From: Lepidodermella squamata
Lineage: Eukaryota > Gastrotricha
Reading direction: 5' to 3'
Length of the DNA: 64,000 bases
Assembly (NCBI GenBank): GCA_047495785.1
Contig: JBLDXI010000055.1
Coordinates: 1,488,001 to 1,552,000 of the forward strand
Shown: in pieces, positions 37,377 through 48,540 of the stretch
Position numbering within the stretch: the stretch's first letter is position 1
Layout: every line of letters starts with the position of its first letter
Program-made: the position numbers and the translations under genes
The notes under the pieces: model-generated
Told to the model about the DNA's origin: nothing
The model's database searches: none
Seen by the model: only the letters and a program-made list of their open reading frames with translations

Positions 37377-40300
37377 ATGAAGAATCTAAAATTTCAAGTA
37401 ATTTTGTGGCTGGCAGTCGTGCCGAATCACTCGTCAGCCCAGAAACTCACAATGAGATCACCTATGCCGAACTTCATCAAACCAACGACAATGCAGCAAA
37501 ATCGTACTCAGAAGCTGTCTATGCTTACAGTCGTCAACTACGGTAAAAAGTTGCTAAGTGCGAATGAACTTATTAATATCTATAGCACCTCATAAGTCAC
37601 ATGAGAAACTTGTATAGGAGTATAGGATAGTTCTCCAATCAAGTTATTCATTAGGCTATATTGTGTAACAGGGGGCCAGGCTTACCCGCTTGGGCCAATG
37701 TGCACTGAAGGCATTCAAATGGCTGTCAATGCTATCGCAGATGCAGGGATTCTACCTAACTTTGAATTTTCCGTCGAAGTTTTGGACGACATGGTGAGAA
37801 AAATTTGCCAAATAAAACGTGACTTTCTTACCCCCATTCGTTCAGTGCTTTCGAGATGTTGGCGTTAAGCTCGTGATGGAAGTGATGAGAGGTGACAGAA
37901 GCGCCCCAGATCGAGTGCCCATGATCGCTGGGCCAATTTGCATTTCGCACATGTACACCGGTATCGCCATGAGGCACTTCAACTTTGTCGGGGTTAGCAA
38001 ACTTTCACATAAATGTCAATATCTCTGTTTTATCCGATATCTTATTTGAAACAGCTGGCCGCTTCGACTATAGCCCCTGAGATCTACTATCGTCGAAGCA
38101 TGTTCGACTCGTACTTTGCATTGCCACCTTCCGTCGAAGTTTTCTATGCTGCCATCCCGGAATTCGTCAAAGCTAACGGCTGGTCAAAAGTATACCTATT
38201 CAGTGAGACGGTGACATATTGGCAATCTGTTAGTTTATCTATCTAACCCCACAAGACATAGGTAATCAAATTGAACATTTCATCTCGCAGTATGAACAGA
38301 TTCTACTGCAAAAGTTCGCCAAGTTGAACATCTCTCTTGCTGGGACGGCCAAGATTTTGATGTACGGCAGTGGCATCGTGCCAACATCTGGCCAGGTGGA
38401 GGATGCAGTCAGAGAGCTGAAGGCCCTCGACCCTCGCATTGTCGTCGTCAACACGAACTACGGGGCGCAGATGGCGTGCTGGCTGCACAGACTCGGATTG
38501 TACGGGCCCAACTACGTGTTCATCTTCTACGGCACCGGCTACTTCATGCCGAACAACCCGTCGCGATACCGCGATTGGTGCACCGAGACGATGCTTTACC
38601 AGGTTAATTTCCTTTCTTCCTTTGGCTTCCTTGTTTACAATTTTCATTCGGTATTTTGTAGGTGCTGAAAAGCGTAATATTCTTCAGCTATTCTTTCCTG
38701 GTGAATACCGAGCGCAATGCCACGGATTCTCTTGGAGTGCGAGTTCAAGATTTCGATGCTGCACTGAAGAGTAGGATCGATAGTCCCGAACTGGCGTCTC
38801 CGTGGTGGTACTGGCGGGCTCTGTGCTACGAACAAGTAGCTGCCGCAGCAGTCGCATTAGACCAGGCGGAGAAAACTTTACAAAAAGGTCTGTATCAGAG
38901 TAGGTAGTTTGACCTTACAATATTCGCGCTCTGTGTTCACAGAAAATGATTCTTTGATCAACTGGACGACCGGCAGCCAAAATTTCATGCAAAACGGAAC
39001 GCGAATCCACACCTTGCTTAAAAGTAGCTTATCATCTCTCGTGTTCCAAGGCCTCAACTCGAATGTCAATTCATCAATGAATGCATTGAAAGGAGTCACA
39101 GCTTTTTACCAGATGCAAGTTGACCCGATAATTAGCATTCAGCCGTCACTGAATGAATTGGCACTAGCACTTGTGCCTGCGCCTGTTGCTGTTTTTGATT
39201 CTGCTAACCCGAACGGGCAGCTCAAGCCAGGGCGCTCGAAGCTTGTATGGCTAACTGTGGACGGACAAGTTCCATTTGACTCAATTAGAGTAAGGAAACT
39301 GGAAATTGGTTGGATAGATGATCGGTTGCGCTATGTCTTCATTGGTAAATATCATGAACCTAGTTTCGTAAACACGCCCTAACTATTTCATTACTCCAAA
39401 TTAGCGTTCGCTGCTGTTCTCAAATTAATTCACTGCAGCTTGCTTTTGCTGCATTGTGTCAAGGTCAAGAAACAAAGACAATCTGGCGAGGAGACCAATA
39501 CGATGTCGTGGTTAAATATGCTTCTGATTCTTAGCAATGTGGTTATGCTATGTTTCATCCCGATAATGTTTAAAGGTGTGCTGGAAGCTAAGGAGGAATC
39601 CCGATGTATGACGGCCGCCGGGTTCCTGATCGTTGGCGTTGCATTGTTAATGATGAGCTTTTTAGCCAAGCTGGAGGTAGGTTACAAAATCGTGCATACA
39701 AATCAGTGGAAGGTCCTAACGGCAGCTCTAAGTCAATCCAATCTCAGCAAGGCTAATCAATCCAGAGGTCTCTTAGCTTCTACATCTCAGCGTGCATCCA
39801 TCTCGAGTAGAAGAAGCAGCATCGTGCAACCTATTGCCTCAGAACACAATTTGTCGCCCCGAAAAAGCAGCATTTCTAACTTGACTGATAATGCAGGCAA
39901 AGACACCAATTTGATGCCTCGTAAAAGTAGCGTAGCTGGTCTCGAGCTGCCGCGTAATAGCATGATGGACAACACAAAGATTGTGATCATCCATGATTTG
40001 CGGCGTTTCGAAAAGACTGGAACCATTAGCGTCTCAGCTTTGACCCTACTGATTGCTATCGTCATTGTTATTTGGCTCAATTTATTCCCGATGAATATAG
40101 CACGCGTCGACAGGGCTCAATACATATCTGCCGAGGATATAAGTCTGTCATTGGAAACTTACAGCTACTCTTGTTTTATGAACTCTTCACTGGGGAATTT
40201 GGGGTTTGTGGGCTTTCTTGTCGCCTTTGTCGGATTGGTATCGATTCGATTGCTGTTTTTGGCTTCATTCATAAAGAAGGTACGTCGAACCTGCAAATTA

Positions 40301-40546
40301 AGAATTAAATTAAGTCGAAGTTTTTTTCAGACGCATTCCGATGAAATAGCAGATCTGACCGGAACGCGCAGTGTGGTTTGGTTTTTCGTTATAATTTTGG
40401 TGGCTGGTTCCGTGGCAACTCTTGCGTTTTTCTCGAGTGACTTTGGATCAATAAACATCGCCATTTCAGCCATTTTATTCATAGTCGCTCTGCTAAACAT
40501 CGGGTTGATTTCAGCTTATATTAACCAACTACTGTTCAGTGATTGA
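37377..40546 (+). CDS. GABA-B-like class C G-protein-coupled receptor, copy 3
   Basis: Nine exons (37377-37542, 37672-37793, 37846-37992, 38055-38228, 38291-38602, 38662-38887, 38943-39344, 39405-40279, 40331-40546) give 879 residues. Exon phases equal those of copy 1, exon by exon. The Venus-flytrap domain (about 50-440) is near-identical to copy 1 across exons 2-6. The seven-helix part is longer. Between TM3 (CMTAAGFLIVG) and TM4 (SVSALTLLIAIVIVIW) there is a Ser-rich loop of about 85 residues with three repeats of R-[RK]-S-S-[IV], at about residues 650-700, which look like basophilic kinase sites. Copy 1 lacks them. AATAAA at 40778 may be its 3' signal. Confidence 0.88.
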
Positions 40547-40870
40547 TGCAGGGCTACTGTAAACTTATTCTTACGATTCTGCCCCGTGTTGTCGATATTT
40601 TTCCAGATTTTTCGTAATTCGTTATCGATGTCATTGTTTGAGCTCCTAATTTCGATGTTTCATAGGGAAAAGACGAACACTTTTGACTTCAACTCGGTAA
40701 TGATGCTGATATAAAAAAATGAAGCTATGGCAACCAGAACGCGAAAAATTGTCTTGCCGTCTTAATTTTATTGATACAATAAATTCATAAACTACTGTTT
40801 CATAAATTAAATATTCATAAAGTTGAAGAAGTCGATTGATTCATAAGTCGATCATTGATTATTGAACGTT
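40547..40870. other. convergent 3' ends, receptor copy 3 and carbonic anhydrase
   Basis: 324 bp between two convergent genes. A plus-strand AATAAA (40778-40783) and a minus-strand AATAAA (40767-40772) lie within 17 bp of each other, one for each gene. No other feature. Confidence 0.5.
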
Positions 40871-41722
40871 TCAAAAAGAACTATCGCTTGAGGAGCCCTT
40901 CTTGCAAGCCAGTGATGCTCGAATCTTGCGATGATTGCGGCGTTGAAGCGGGCGATGCGCGACTGGGGTGAACTTGCGCTGCAGACGCTCCAGTTGTTCC
41001 TTGCTCATTTCAATCGGTTGGCGGTAGTAGGTCCAAATGACGGATTCGTAAAGTGGCGGAACGGTTAGCGAGCCTTCGTAGCGGTAATAGCAGTCCCTTT
41101 TACGGGGCAGCAGCTTCAAGACATCGACGTTGGCGTCTTCCATGACCACACTCTTAGCGCCGGTTGCGTCAGGTTTTCGCTGGGTGAGCGGCGTGATCCA
41201 TTTGAAGACTTTATCGAACTCTTTGTTGCGTTTTCCCACCCGGATCGGCGCACAAACGGCGACGATGCCATCGCTACGCTTGAGAGCTTCGTCGAAGGTT
41301 CCGTACTTGGTGTTGAAGTTGACGATGTGAAACTCGCCGCCGAAAAATTCGCCGTTGATTTCGTGTTCAGATGACCAGTGAATGTGAAAATTGACAAGCT
41401 GGTAGGTGCCGGTGACGTTGCCGCCAGTCACCGTGCTCACTGGTTCGCCGTCGATGTTGACGTCCATGAAATTGCGGGCATTCGTCATCGTCAGGCGTTG
41501 CCTGGTTGACCTGTAGTTGAACTTGTGCGGGGTCAAATCGGCGCTGTAAACGAGCTGGTCGTCGTTGATCTTGATGGGTGATTGGCGTTGACCTCTGCCC
41601 GATGGGAAGAACTTGGCCCACACCGCCGGGCCGTCGTCGCTGTCGTAGCCCCATTTGAAATCGGCAACCGCATATCCAAACAGGAAAATGATAGACAGAG
41701 CAGAAATTAACTGAATATTCAT
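40871..41722 (-). CDS. secreted alpha-carbonic anhydrase
   Basis: Zinc enzyme that hydrates CO2. One uninterrupted exon of 283 residues. Residues 1-20 are a signal peptide (MNIQLISALSIIFLFGYAVA), followed by DFKWGYDSDDGPAVWAKFFP. The three zinc histidines are in HIHW and EFHIVNF. Thr199 (SLTVPP) and the following Trp region (VIWTYY) are present, so the enzyme is probably active. The usual proton-shuttle His64 position reads as Arg (NARNF where CA II has NNGHAF). The C-terminal tail is basic then Ser-rich, with no GPI or TM segment. The longer frame from 41740 begins with TTG, so the ATG at 41722 is used. It has no introns although most neighbours do; a retrocopy origin is possible. Confidence 0.92.
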   Translation of the reverse strand: MNIQLISALSIIFLFGYAVADFKWGYDSDDGPAVWAKFFPSGRGQRQSPIKINDDQLVYSADLTPHKFNYRSTRQRLTMTNARNFMDVNIDGEPVSTVTGGNVTGTYQLVNFHIHWSSEHEINGEFFGGEFHIVNFNTKYGTFDEALKRSDGIVAVCAPIRVGKRNKEFDKVFKWITPLTQRKPDATGAKSVVMEDANVDVLKLLPRKRDCYYRYEGSLTVPPLYESVIWTYYRQPIEMSKEQLERLQRKFTPVAHRPLQRRNHRKIRASLACKKGSSSDSSF

Positions 41723-41772
41723 TCTGTCAAGTTGAATCAATGAATGATAGATTTGACGGCTTCGGGTCGGAT

Positions 41773-41781
41773 CTTAAATAG
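41773..41781 (-). promoter_or_regulatory. TATA-like box of carbonic anhydrase
   Basis: CTATTTAAG on the minus strand lies about 55 bp upstream of the ATG at 41722, a plausible core promoter. Confidence 0.35.
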
Positions 41782-42611
41782 TCAGCGGTTTCGCGCGTTG
41801 CAACTGTTCAAGCACGGCCACGTATGTTATGTAACAGCGTTGTGTTTGGCGCTATTTTTTGCGACCATCGGGTTTGGTGAACTGTAGATGTTCGGACAAT
41901 TTATCGTCGGTCGTCCCAGCTCAAGGCGAATTTCGAGGGCAACTTCCAGTTTTGCTTCTAGACGAACTAGCTAATTGGGAAAGCGTCCTTGAATGTGGCA
42001 TAGGAAGACCTCGATTTTCAGAGACAATGACTATTTAATTGTCCAATATATACCGGAAGTTTGCTAAAATGGGACGAAAAAAGTGTTTTATAATTGTAAG
42101 CTCACGTGCTAATTTTGGGGCGCGTGCGAATCAGCTCGTTAATTATGATTGTCCGAAAATCCACTGTTTTTCAAGGTCACCTCGTGGCTAGCTCTCGAAA
42201 TTTGCCATTTCTATTTTTTTTATCGAAATGTCATCTTAACGCCCACTAGACGGTGACTAGAAGTCCACACGATGACCAACAAAGACGATGCCCCTGAACC
42301 TCGTTGATTAGAAATGAATTCAGCGATTCAAGATCGATTTTATTGTTCAAAGACGCACAGGAAGATCAAATTATGAGTAAATGAATGATCGACACAGCAA
42401 ACATAGCTGACTAGGCCCACTGTGAAATCAGAAATGAGGGTTCCAAGATGTTATATACCCTAGATCCAAATACCATGACATTTTTATGAGGCTAAATGAA
42501 TTTTTTTATTTTTTTGGGATTTTCTCCGAACCCGGCTGCCATTCCCAACAATCGGTTTCTCGCTACAGACGGTGAAGCAGGGAAAGTATATCTGAGAAAT
42601 CATGTGAAATA
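41782..42611. other. spacer carbonic anhydrase / channel gene A
   Basis: About 0.83 kb with no gene, repeat or RNA that I can support. Confidence 0.5.
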
Positions 42612-44353
42612 TTAGGCATAGGGATAATAAGCAATGAAAAATACAACATTAGCGCATATAACAATGATCGCGAAAAGTACGTTCAAAACGGACGATATCG
42701 TCGCCCAATCCGAGGAACCGCTGACTGCACGCTTTTCATTCTCATCAATCATTGCCTCATTTCTGCTGGTTAAAGCTTGCGATTCAGAAGCATTCCTACT
42801 TGGGCCCTGCCTTTTGCTCGCCTTGCAATCGGATCGACAGCAGCGACAAAGAACCACGAAAGCAATAGCTCGAAATATGTTGGCAATGAAATTAGGCGGA
42901 GGTTGATGTTTACACCGCAGCTCCGAAAACCACGCCGCTAGAAGTATAGTCAGGCCAGAAATACCAAGCTGCCATAAACTAACGGAGACTAAAGAAAAAA
43001 TGGCGAAGTCAGCCCATTTGAGAATAATGGCAAATGTGTGATTTACAAGCCTGCCAGGGCAGTTCGATGTGCAACATCGGTCCGAAATTGATGACACCGG
43101 CGTAGGTAAAAACAGCTAAGAAATTCATGCTTGCTACGATCGTTTTAGCCACAGTATTTGCTGGTAGAATGAATGGCAAAGGCATCAGTAAGGACGTGAT
43201 GAAAATTGGCTGTATGATCAACAAAACGGTTATTTGAGTTGAATTTCTTGAGCGAAATTACAAAAAATGAAGATTTGAAAATGAGTGATGCGTTCCTGCG
43301 TTGGAAATGAAGCTCGTACTTGAGGCGACCGTAAGTTTCTTCGCAACAAGAATATTGCTGAGTCTCCTTTTCAGCTGCGCCATACAAATATCGCCATTCG
43401 CTATTCTCCTGATACTTATCCATCCTAATTTTCTGATCGTTTTGAGGAAATACGTATTTCACGTGCTGTTCATCAACGCCGAACTCGCTGCCTATCTTGA
43501 ACGAACAGTTCTGTTGAATCCAAAAGGCAAGCACTCTATCGGATGGCATGTAATATCAAATCGGACCAACCAATTTATCAAACGGATAAATATCCATGTC
43601 GTATCGAATACATGTGAGATCGAGTGTCGCTTGAGGTGTATGGGTAACTATTCCATCGTGTGCTATCCCAACTAATTGGTTAGGGTCGCTGAACAGCGTC
43701 CGGGAGAATGAGCTATGATACAAAATGCAAATTCTCATCCGTTAATTTTACAAAGGCCACACCTGCCAGAGATGGCTGTATCAGGATGCCTGTGAAACAA
43801 TTCCAAATTAAATGTGGAATCAAAGCATTGGCCACATTGCTGCATACCACAAATTACTAACAGGATAGTGGACGAATACTCCGAATTCGTCTTTTTCCCA
43901 AGTCAGGAATTCGTCGAACCATTCCTTTACCATCCAAAAACAAACTTGAGGACATGAATTGCAGTAAATTAACTCACCTGTGATATCATGCCATGAATGC
44001 TGACGGTGGCTGTGTCTGAGTTTGGAGTTAGCTCGACCTTACTAAGCGAGTATATTTCGAAGCGTAAATCAACTACGGTAGGGTTGCGCCTAATATAACG
44101 AAGAATAAGCAGGCATAACTCAGCATTAAAAATGCTCCTACCTAGACTTGACTGGCCTGACAGACTTTGAATAGCCATCGAAAAGCTTTTTAAATAGCTT
44201 GTTGCCATCGGCTGGTGAACAAGCGAATTGGCATACATTTAGCGCGAGTCACACGCAACATGTTAGCATACCTTCGCTGGTATTGCCAGACGCGCTGCTC
44301 TCAATCAGCAAAACAGAAGTCGCCAGAAATATAGCAAAATTCAATAGCGACAT
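42612..44353 (-). CDS. Cys-loop ligand-gated channel subunit A (nicotinic-like, alpha type)
   Basis: Nine exons on the minus strand: 44353-44272, 44211-44142, 44089-43978, 43924-43848, 43789-43763, 43712-43571, 43510-43262, 43209-43047 and 42988-42612. The product has 432 residues. Signal peptide; ligand-binding domain with EWFDEFLTW (loop D region), LWHPDTA (loop A), GIVTHTPQATLDLTC (start of Cys loop) and YSCCEE (vicinal cysteines of loop C). TM1 PIFITSLLMPLPFIL, TM2 region NTVAKTIVASMNFLAVFTY, TM3 VSLWQLGISGLTILLAAWF, a Cys/basic loop, TM4 TISSVLNVLFAIIVICANVVFF. Loop C vicinal Cys make it alpha-type. The Cys loop has 14 residues between cysteines instead of 13. Exon 5 is a 27-nt microexon. 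Ion selectivity cannot be read. Confidence 0.85.
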
Positions 44354-44842
44354 GTTCTTATCTCTATTGCTTTATCAAATTATGCAAGTTGCTTATACAT
44401 GTCATGTAAAACGTGTTTCGGTGCAAATCGCGATTTTAGAATCGCCGCTAAACATTCTTTTCGCGCGAGCTTTTTGTTTATTTTTCTATGCCTCGTTCAT
44501 TTCTTCTATAGCTATTGTTCGAGCATGTTTTATTCAGCCAACATATCAACAAAGCTGGCCACATATTTTGGCTACGTGGTATATGAGAAAAATTCTTAAA
44601 AATACGGGCACACACCTTCTGGTAGGTATTCAAATGCGATACAATATCGTCTCGTATAGTATTTTGATAATTGATTGATTGATTGAAAACTCACACCATC
44701 TTAAGCTTTCCTCCTCATGACGCAAATCGATTAGAAAATATGTTTTATTTGAATTGAACTTGGAAAAGCACAAAGCATAAAGTATAAATTTAATTCGATG
44801 TCAGAGTAGTTCGGCGACTTTTAGTCAGCGAGATCTGAGGGT
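44354..44842. other. spacer channel genes A and B
   Basis: 489 bp between two genes on the same strand; no gene seen. Confidence 0.5.
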
Positions 44843-46683
44843 TCAATACACAGAGTTATCAGCTGGTCTTGGGTGACAAACAATGAGAGCTACAGTGTTC
44901 GACAACAGGAAAGAAACGGCTGCCAATGCGTTCAGCACATCCGCGATCGTCCGCCAGTCGCTTGTGTTCATGCGCCGGCGCCTCGCCTCGAAATCGTGGC
45001 ACTCTTCGCCCGGCGATTTGTTCATCGAAGCGTTCATCGGCGTGCCTGCTGGTAGCAATGTCGTCGAAAGCTGGTTGAGCGGCATCGACATCCGCGTAGC
45101 ACCCGAATCGCCATTATTGCATGAATAACCAGTTGTGCTGTCGGATTGATGATTTTGTTGAAATCTGCGCTTCGACCTGCCGCAACAGCAACACAACAGG
45201 CAACAACGGCATAGCACGACAACAGCGATCTGCTGACAGATTATTAGGAACCATCGTGGTGGTGCAAAGGTAAATGACCGCATTTCAGCGAACCAGCAAG
45301 CCAACGCGATCGCAAGGGCTGAGTTGAAAAGTTCAATTTGATAGCAAGAAACGGTCGCGCTGTAGCGATGATGGACGGGAATGAATACTGTCAGGATGAT
45401 GCCGTAGATGAACAGTGCGAAAAATGTCGTGCATGCTGTGTTAACTTTCGCTGGGGTACTCGAGGGCATGAAGAACGGTACCGCCGTCAGAAAACCCAGG
45501 GCAATTAGTGGCTTAATATTTTAGAAATATTTTAAAAAAAATGCCGTAAAACTTAGGGATAACTGAAAAACTTACAACGGTCACTGCGATGTTCGAGCTG
45601 AACTTTGCTCTCCTCAATTCTGAGTGGAATGGCCAGGTTATTGAGATTCATGATTTTTCCCGCAAAACTTACTTAGATGATAGCTCAAATCAATGAATGG
45701 AGTGTCTTGGCAACAGGCGTAGTAAATTTCATTCTTGCTAGCAAAATGGCTCGACACTCGCCACTGTGGATGATGTATGAAGGTTGCCATGCTGAAGTCG
45801 TTTTCTTCAGATGCAAAAGCATATCGGATTTTAGCGCCTGATGTTGTCCAACTGCCGAATTTGAAGAAACATTTCTATGAAAATATGGAGCAATAACAAT
45901 GGGTGTGTTTCAGGGTTTCTTTGCACGAACCACGCCGTCAAACGGATAGTGCCCATTATCGATACGCTCGCAGAGTACTTTGAAGGTGCGGGGCAAAATC
46001 CAAGCAACAGCACCGTTGTGTTGAACCACGGCTGTTCGCTCATCTGCCAAATCATCCGTGTAAAGTCCGTTGTAAAGCGTCGTGTCGGGCGACCTGAAAA
46101 ATCAGAGTGTCTTCGCTAATAAATTTTTAAAGTTCAAGCTTACCAAATATCTCTAATGGGAATCACGATTTCCTCTACGCCAGCGTATTCATTGGGATCC
46201 CAGGACAACATAGGATCGTTCCATCGCTGAGTTTCACCGTAACGTAATAAATTAATTGAGCATATTTAGATGGCACCAACCTGAGATAACCAGCAAAAAA
46301 TCGTCACTGTCGGTTGGATGCTGTCGTCCACGTCAATAATCGAATGGAGTTCCAGGCTGAACTCAACCAAAACTGACTGATTCCTGCGAAAAGACAAAAG
46401 CTCAATGGAAATACCCAGGCGCTAATACAATTTCTTACGGGTGCATGGCAGGTCGGCCGTACTTCCCCCAGCGCGAGTATTCGTTCATGAGAGCTTTGAC
46501 GAGAACTTTCTCGGGCGGAACCAAACCTGAACGGGTATTATGCTTTGGTTTAACAATCGCAGTACGATTTGTAAGTTTTGCTGTCTTACTTTGTGTTACT
46601 ACAGCAGACTGAGAAGTGCCGATGCACTGGCTACCAAGCAAGAAAATGAGAGGTAAAAAGTATTGATAACAACGCCACGACAT
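44843..46683 (-). CDS. Cys-loop ligand-gated channel subunit B (nicotinic-like, alpha type)
   Basis: Eight exons on the minus strand: 46683-46590, 46526-46439, 46383-46281, 46226-46144, 46093-45931, 45874-45673, 45619-45576 and 45511-44843. The product has 481 residues. Start MSWRCYQYFLPLIFLLGSQ is a signal peptide. The binding domain has YSRWGKYGRP, IIDVDDSIQPTV, W-SPDTTLYN, the Cys loop CERIDNGHYPFDGVKC (14 residues between cysteines), FGSWTTSG (loop B Trp) and IYYACCQDTPF (loop C). TM1 to TM4 are all present (PLIALGFLTAVPFFM; TACTTFFALFIYGIILTVFIP; LFNSALAIALACWFAEM; TIADVLNALAAVSFLLSNTVALIV). The TM3-TM4 loop is Cys-rich then Asn/Ser-rich. Intron 1 is 63 bp and also open; paralogues carry a stop there, which supports splicing. 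This is the full-length relative of the two truncated genes downstream. Confidence 0.88.
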
Positions 46684-48399
46684 GTTGAAATCGAATATTT
46701 CTCAAAAAATTGTCTATGCAAAGGGAAGTAAGACAGCAATACTGAGATGAGCTAAATTTATTGCAGTACATTCACATTTTTCGGATGATTCCCATGTGTA
46801 TATTATGAATGATAAAGTTATGTTCAATCGACCCTTACGCGCACGTTCGCATTTTTAAACGGCCTGAGGATTTTTCCTATGATTGCAGAGCAAATAAATA
46901 GGAGTTAAAAATGTACAGCTACACTAACAACAATCATTTCACGCATCGCGAAACAATAAGTTTAGCGATCGCGCGCAGATTGCATTTATTTTGAGCGACA
47001 AGACAACAATAACGCAAACGAAATGCCGAGGCAACGCGATACTACCGCGCATCTATAGTTATACACATATAAGTGAAAGCGATATAGGCTATCCAGTACA
47101 AAGCTATGCAAGCCGCCGTCATCAATTGATCACGCTGATTTCGTGTGCACATGGATACACAAATTTTAGCTGATCTAATCGAGAAAGACCATTTGCCGTT
47201 ATTAGACTGTCAAAAATGGCCAGATAGTGCGGTGAAATCTGCCGATATTGATGCTATAATGTTCGTCGCAAGTATGTCAAATTAGCAACAGTCTTGCTTG
47301 GACTGCTTAAATTAATTAAATCACGTTATCGTCACAACGCTACCTTTGAACCTCATCAGTATAAAATCTATAAACAAACAGAAATAGGACGATATATTAA
47401 AACTCGAAGAGCCATAAAATTTGATTAAAGGTGAGTGAGTTTACGCAGTATTTCATATAATCGAAGTGAACGCATAAAATATTAAGGAAAATCACCGCCT
47501 ATGGGAACTTCCTCTTCTTGTAGCCGGTATAGCCGCCGTCGCTGCGAAAATAACTTCATTTCTACTAATTTTATTGTAAAAAAATATTAACGATAATAAA
47601 ACAGGATTTTCAATCAGGGACCTTTTTCGGTCAAAGAAAAAGCAATATAATCAGTACAGTGACATCGCGTGTATTCATCTAAATTGCGGCTAAAATTAAA
47701 TATACAGTTCTTCACCGCGCGGTAAACAAAGCAGCGTTTTTTTATTCTGAAAACTGCAAAAATAATTATGCTTCTGAGGCTGCATATTATGCAGTTGTTT
47801 TGGCGGGTCTCTTTTGTGTTTCATAGAGTTCGTGGCGTTTTTTATTTTATTATAAATTTCATCATGGGAGACGGTGTGAAAGAGGCGCGGCCGTCGGTCG
47901 ATTGACCGCTACTCGGCTTTTTTGGTCCCGAATATTTCGCAGCCCTTTATTGAGTAAAAGGGCACCGTATCTCTTATTCAATTTATTTCTGATGCAAGTT
48001 AACAATTATTGGACTAAATTTCAGAGAACAATAAGTTCCGACACATAGATGATATTTTCAGTATATATAACTTCCGAATATTTATAAAAATTAATTAATA
48101 TTGGCTTCATGAGAAAAGCACGTGAGGTTATTTGAGGCGATTTATAGCATGTAAAGCGAAACAAAACAACAATAAATTTCGTTTTCCTAAAGATCCCACA
48201 TCATTCAAAGTATTACATAATATTCAATCAATGTATTTTCATATGAAATTTGGTTGAAATCTGAGCGGATGCTGGCAGCTTTCAGAAAATTTCAAAATTT
48301 GGCGGATTTGGCGGAATTCTTCCCAGTTGACTAGGCCTGCCGCCTGCCCTAGGCGATAAGTGGCTCAATGCGTTCAAACATGCAGTAATTTTTAAAACA
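46684..48399. other. A/T-rich gene-free stretch
   Basis: About 1.7 kb without any open frame of coding character, RNA or repeat that I can recognise. It separates the full-length channel genes from the truncated ones. Confidence 0.5.
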
Positions 48400-48540
48400 C
48401 TCGAGCTTTAAATGTTCACCGATTTTTTGGAGCTGAACTTGAGACTCCCCTGTATTCTAAAAATAATAGCTAAATTATAGAAATTAGTGATCACACAAGA
48501 CTTACTTGAATGACAGCTCAAATTAATAAATGGAGTGTCA
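48400..48540 (-). pseudogene. extra exon 6 tail and decayed exon 7 of a channel copy
   Basis: Directly behind exon 8 of gene C, the sequence 48540-48506 (minus) reads CACTCCATTTATTAATTTGAGC... and ends at a GTAAGT donor. This is the end of the loop C exon (exon 6) of gene B. After a further intron-sized gap, 48455-48430 resembles the start of exon 7. It is therefore a leftover of a second copy fused to gene C. Confidence 0.65.

Noticed and set aside
46527-46589. Retained 63-bp intron 1 in channel gene B as coding sequence
   Set aside because: It is open and in frame, but in genes C and D the matching segment has stops or no conservation, so it is treated as intron.
46684-48399. Possible genes in the long A/T-rich spacer
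   Set aside because: Only short frames without conserved motifs or splice partners were found.
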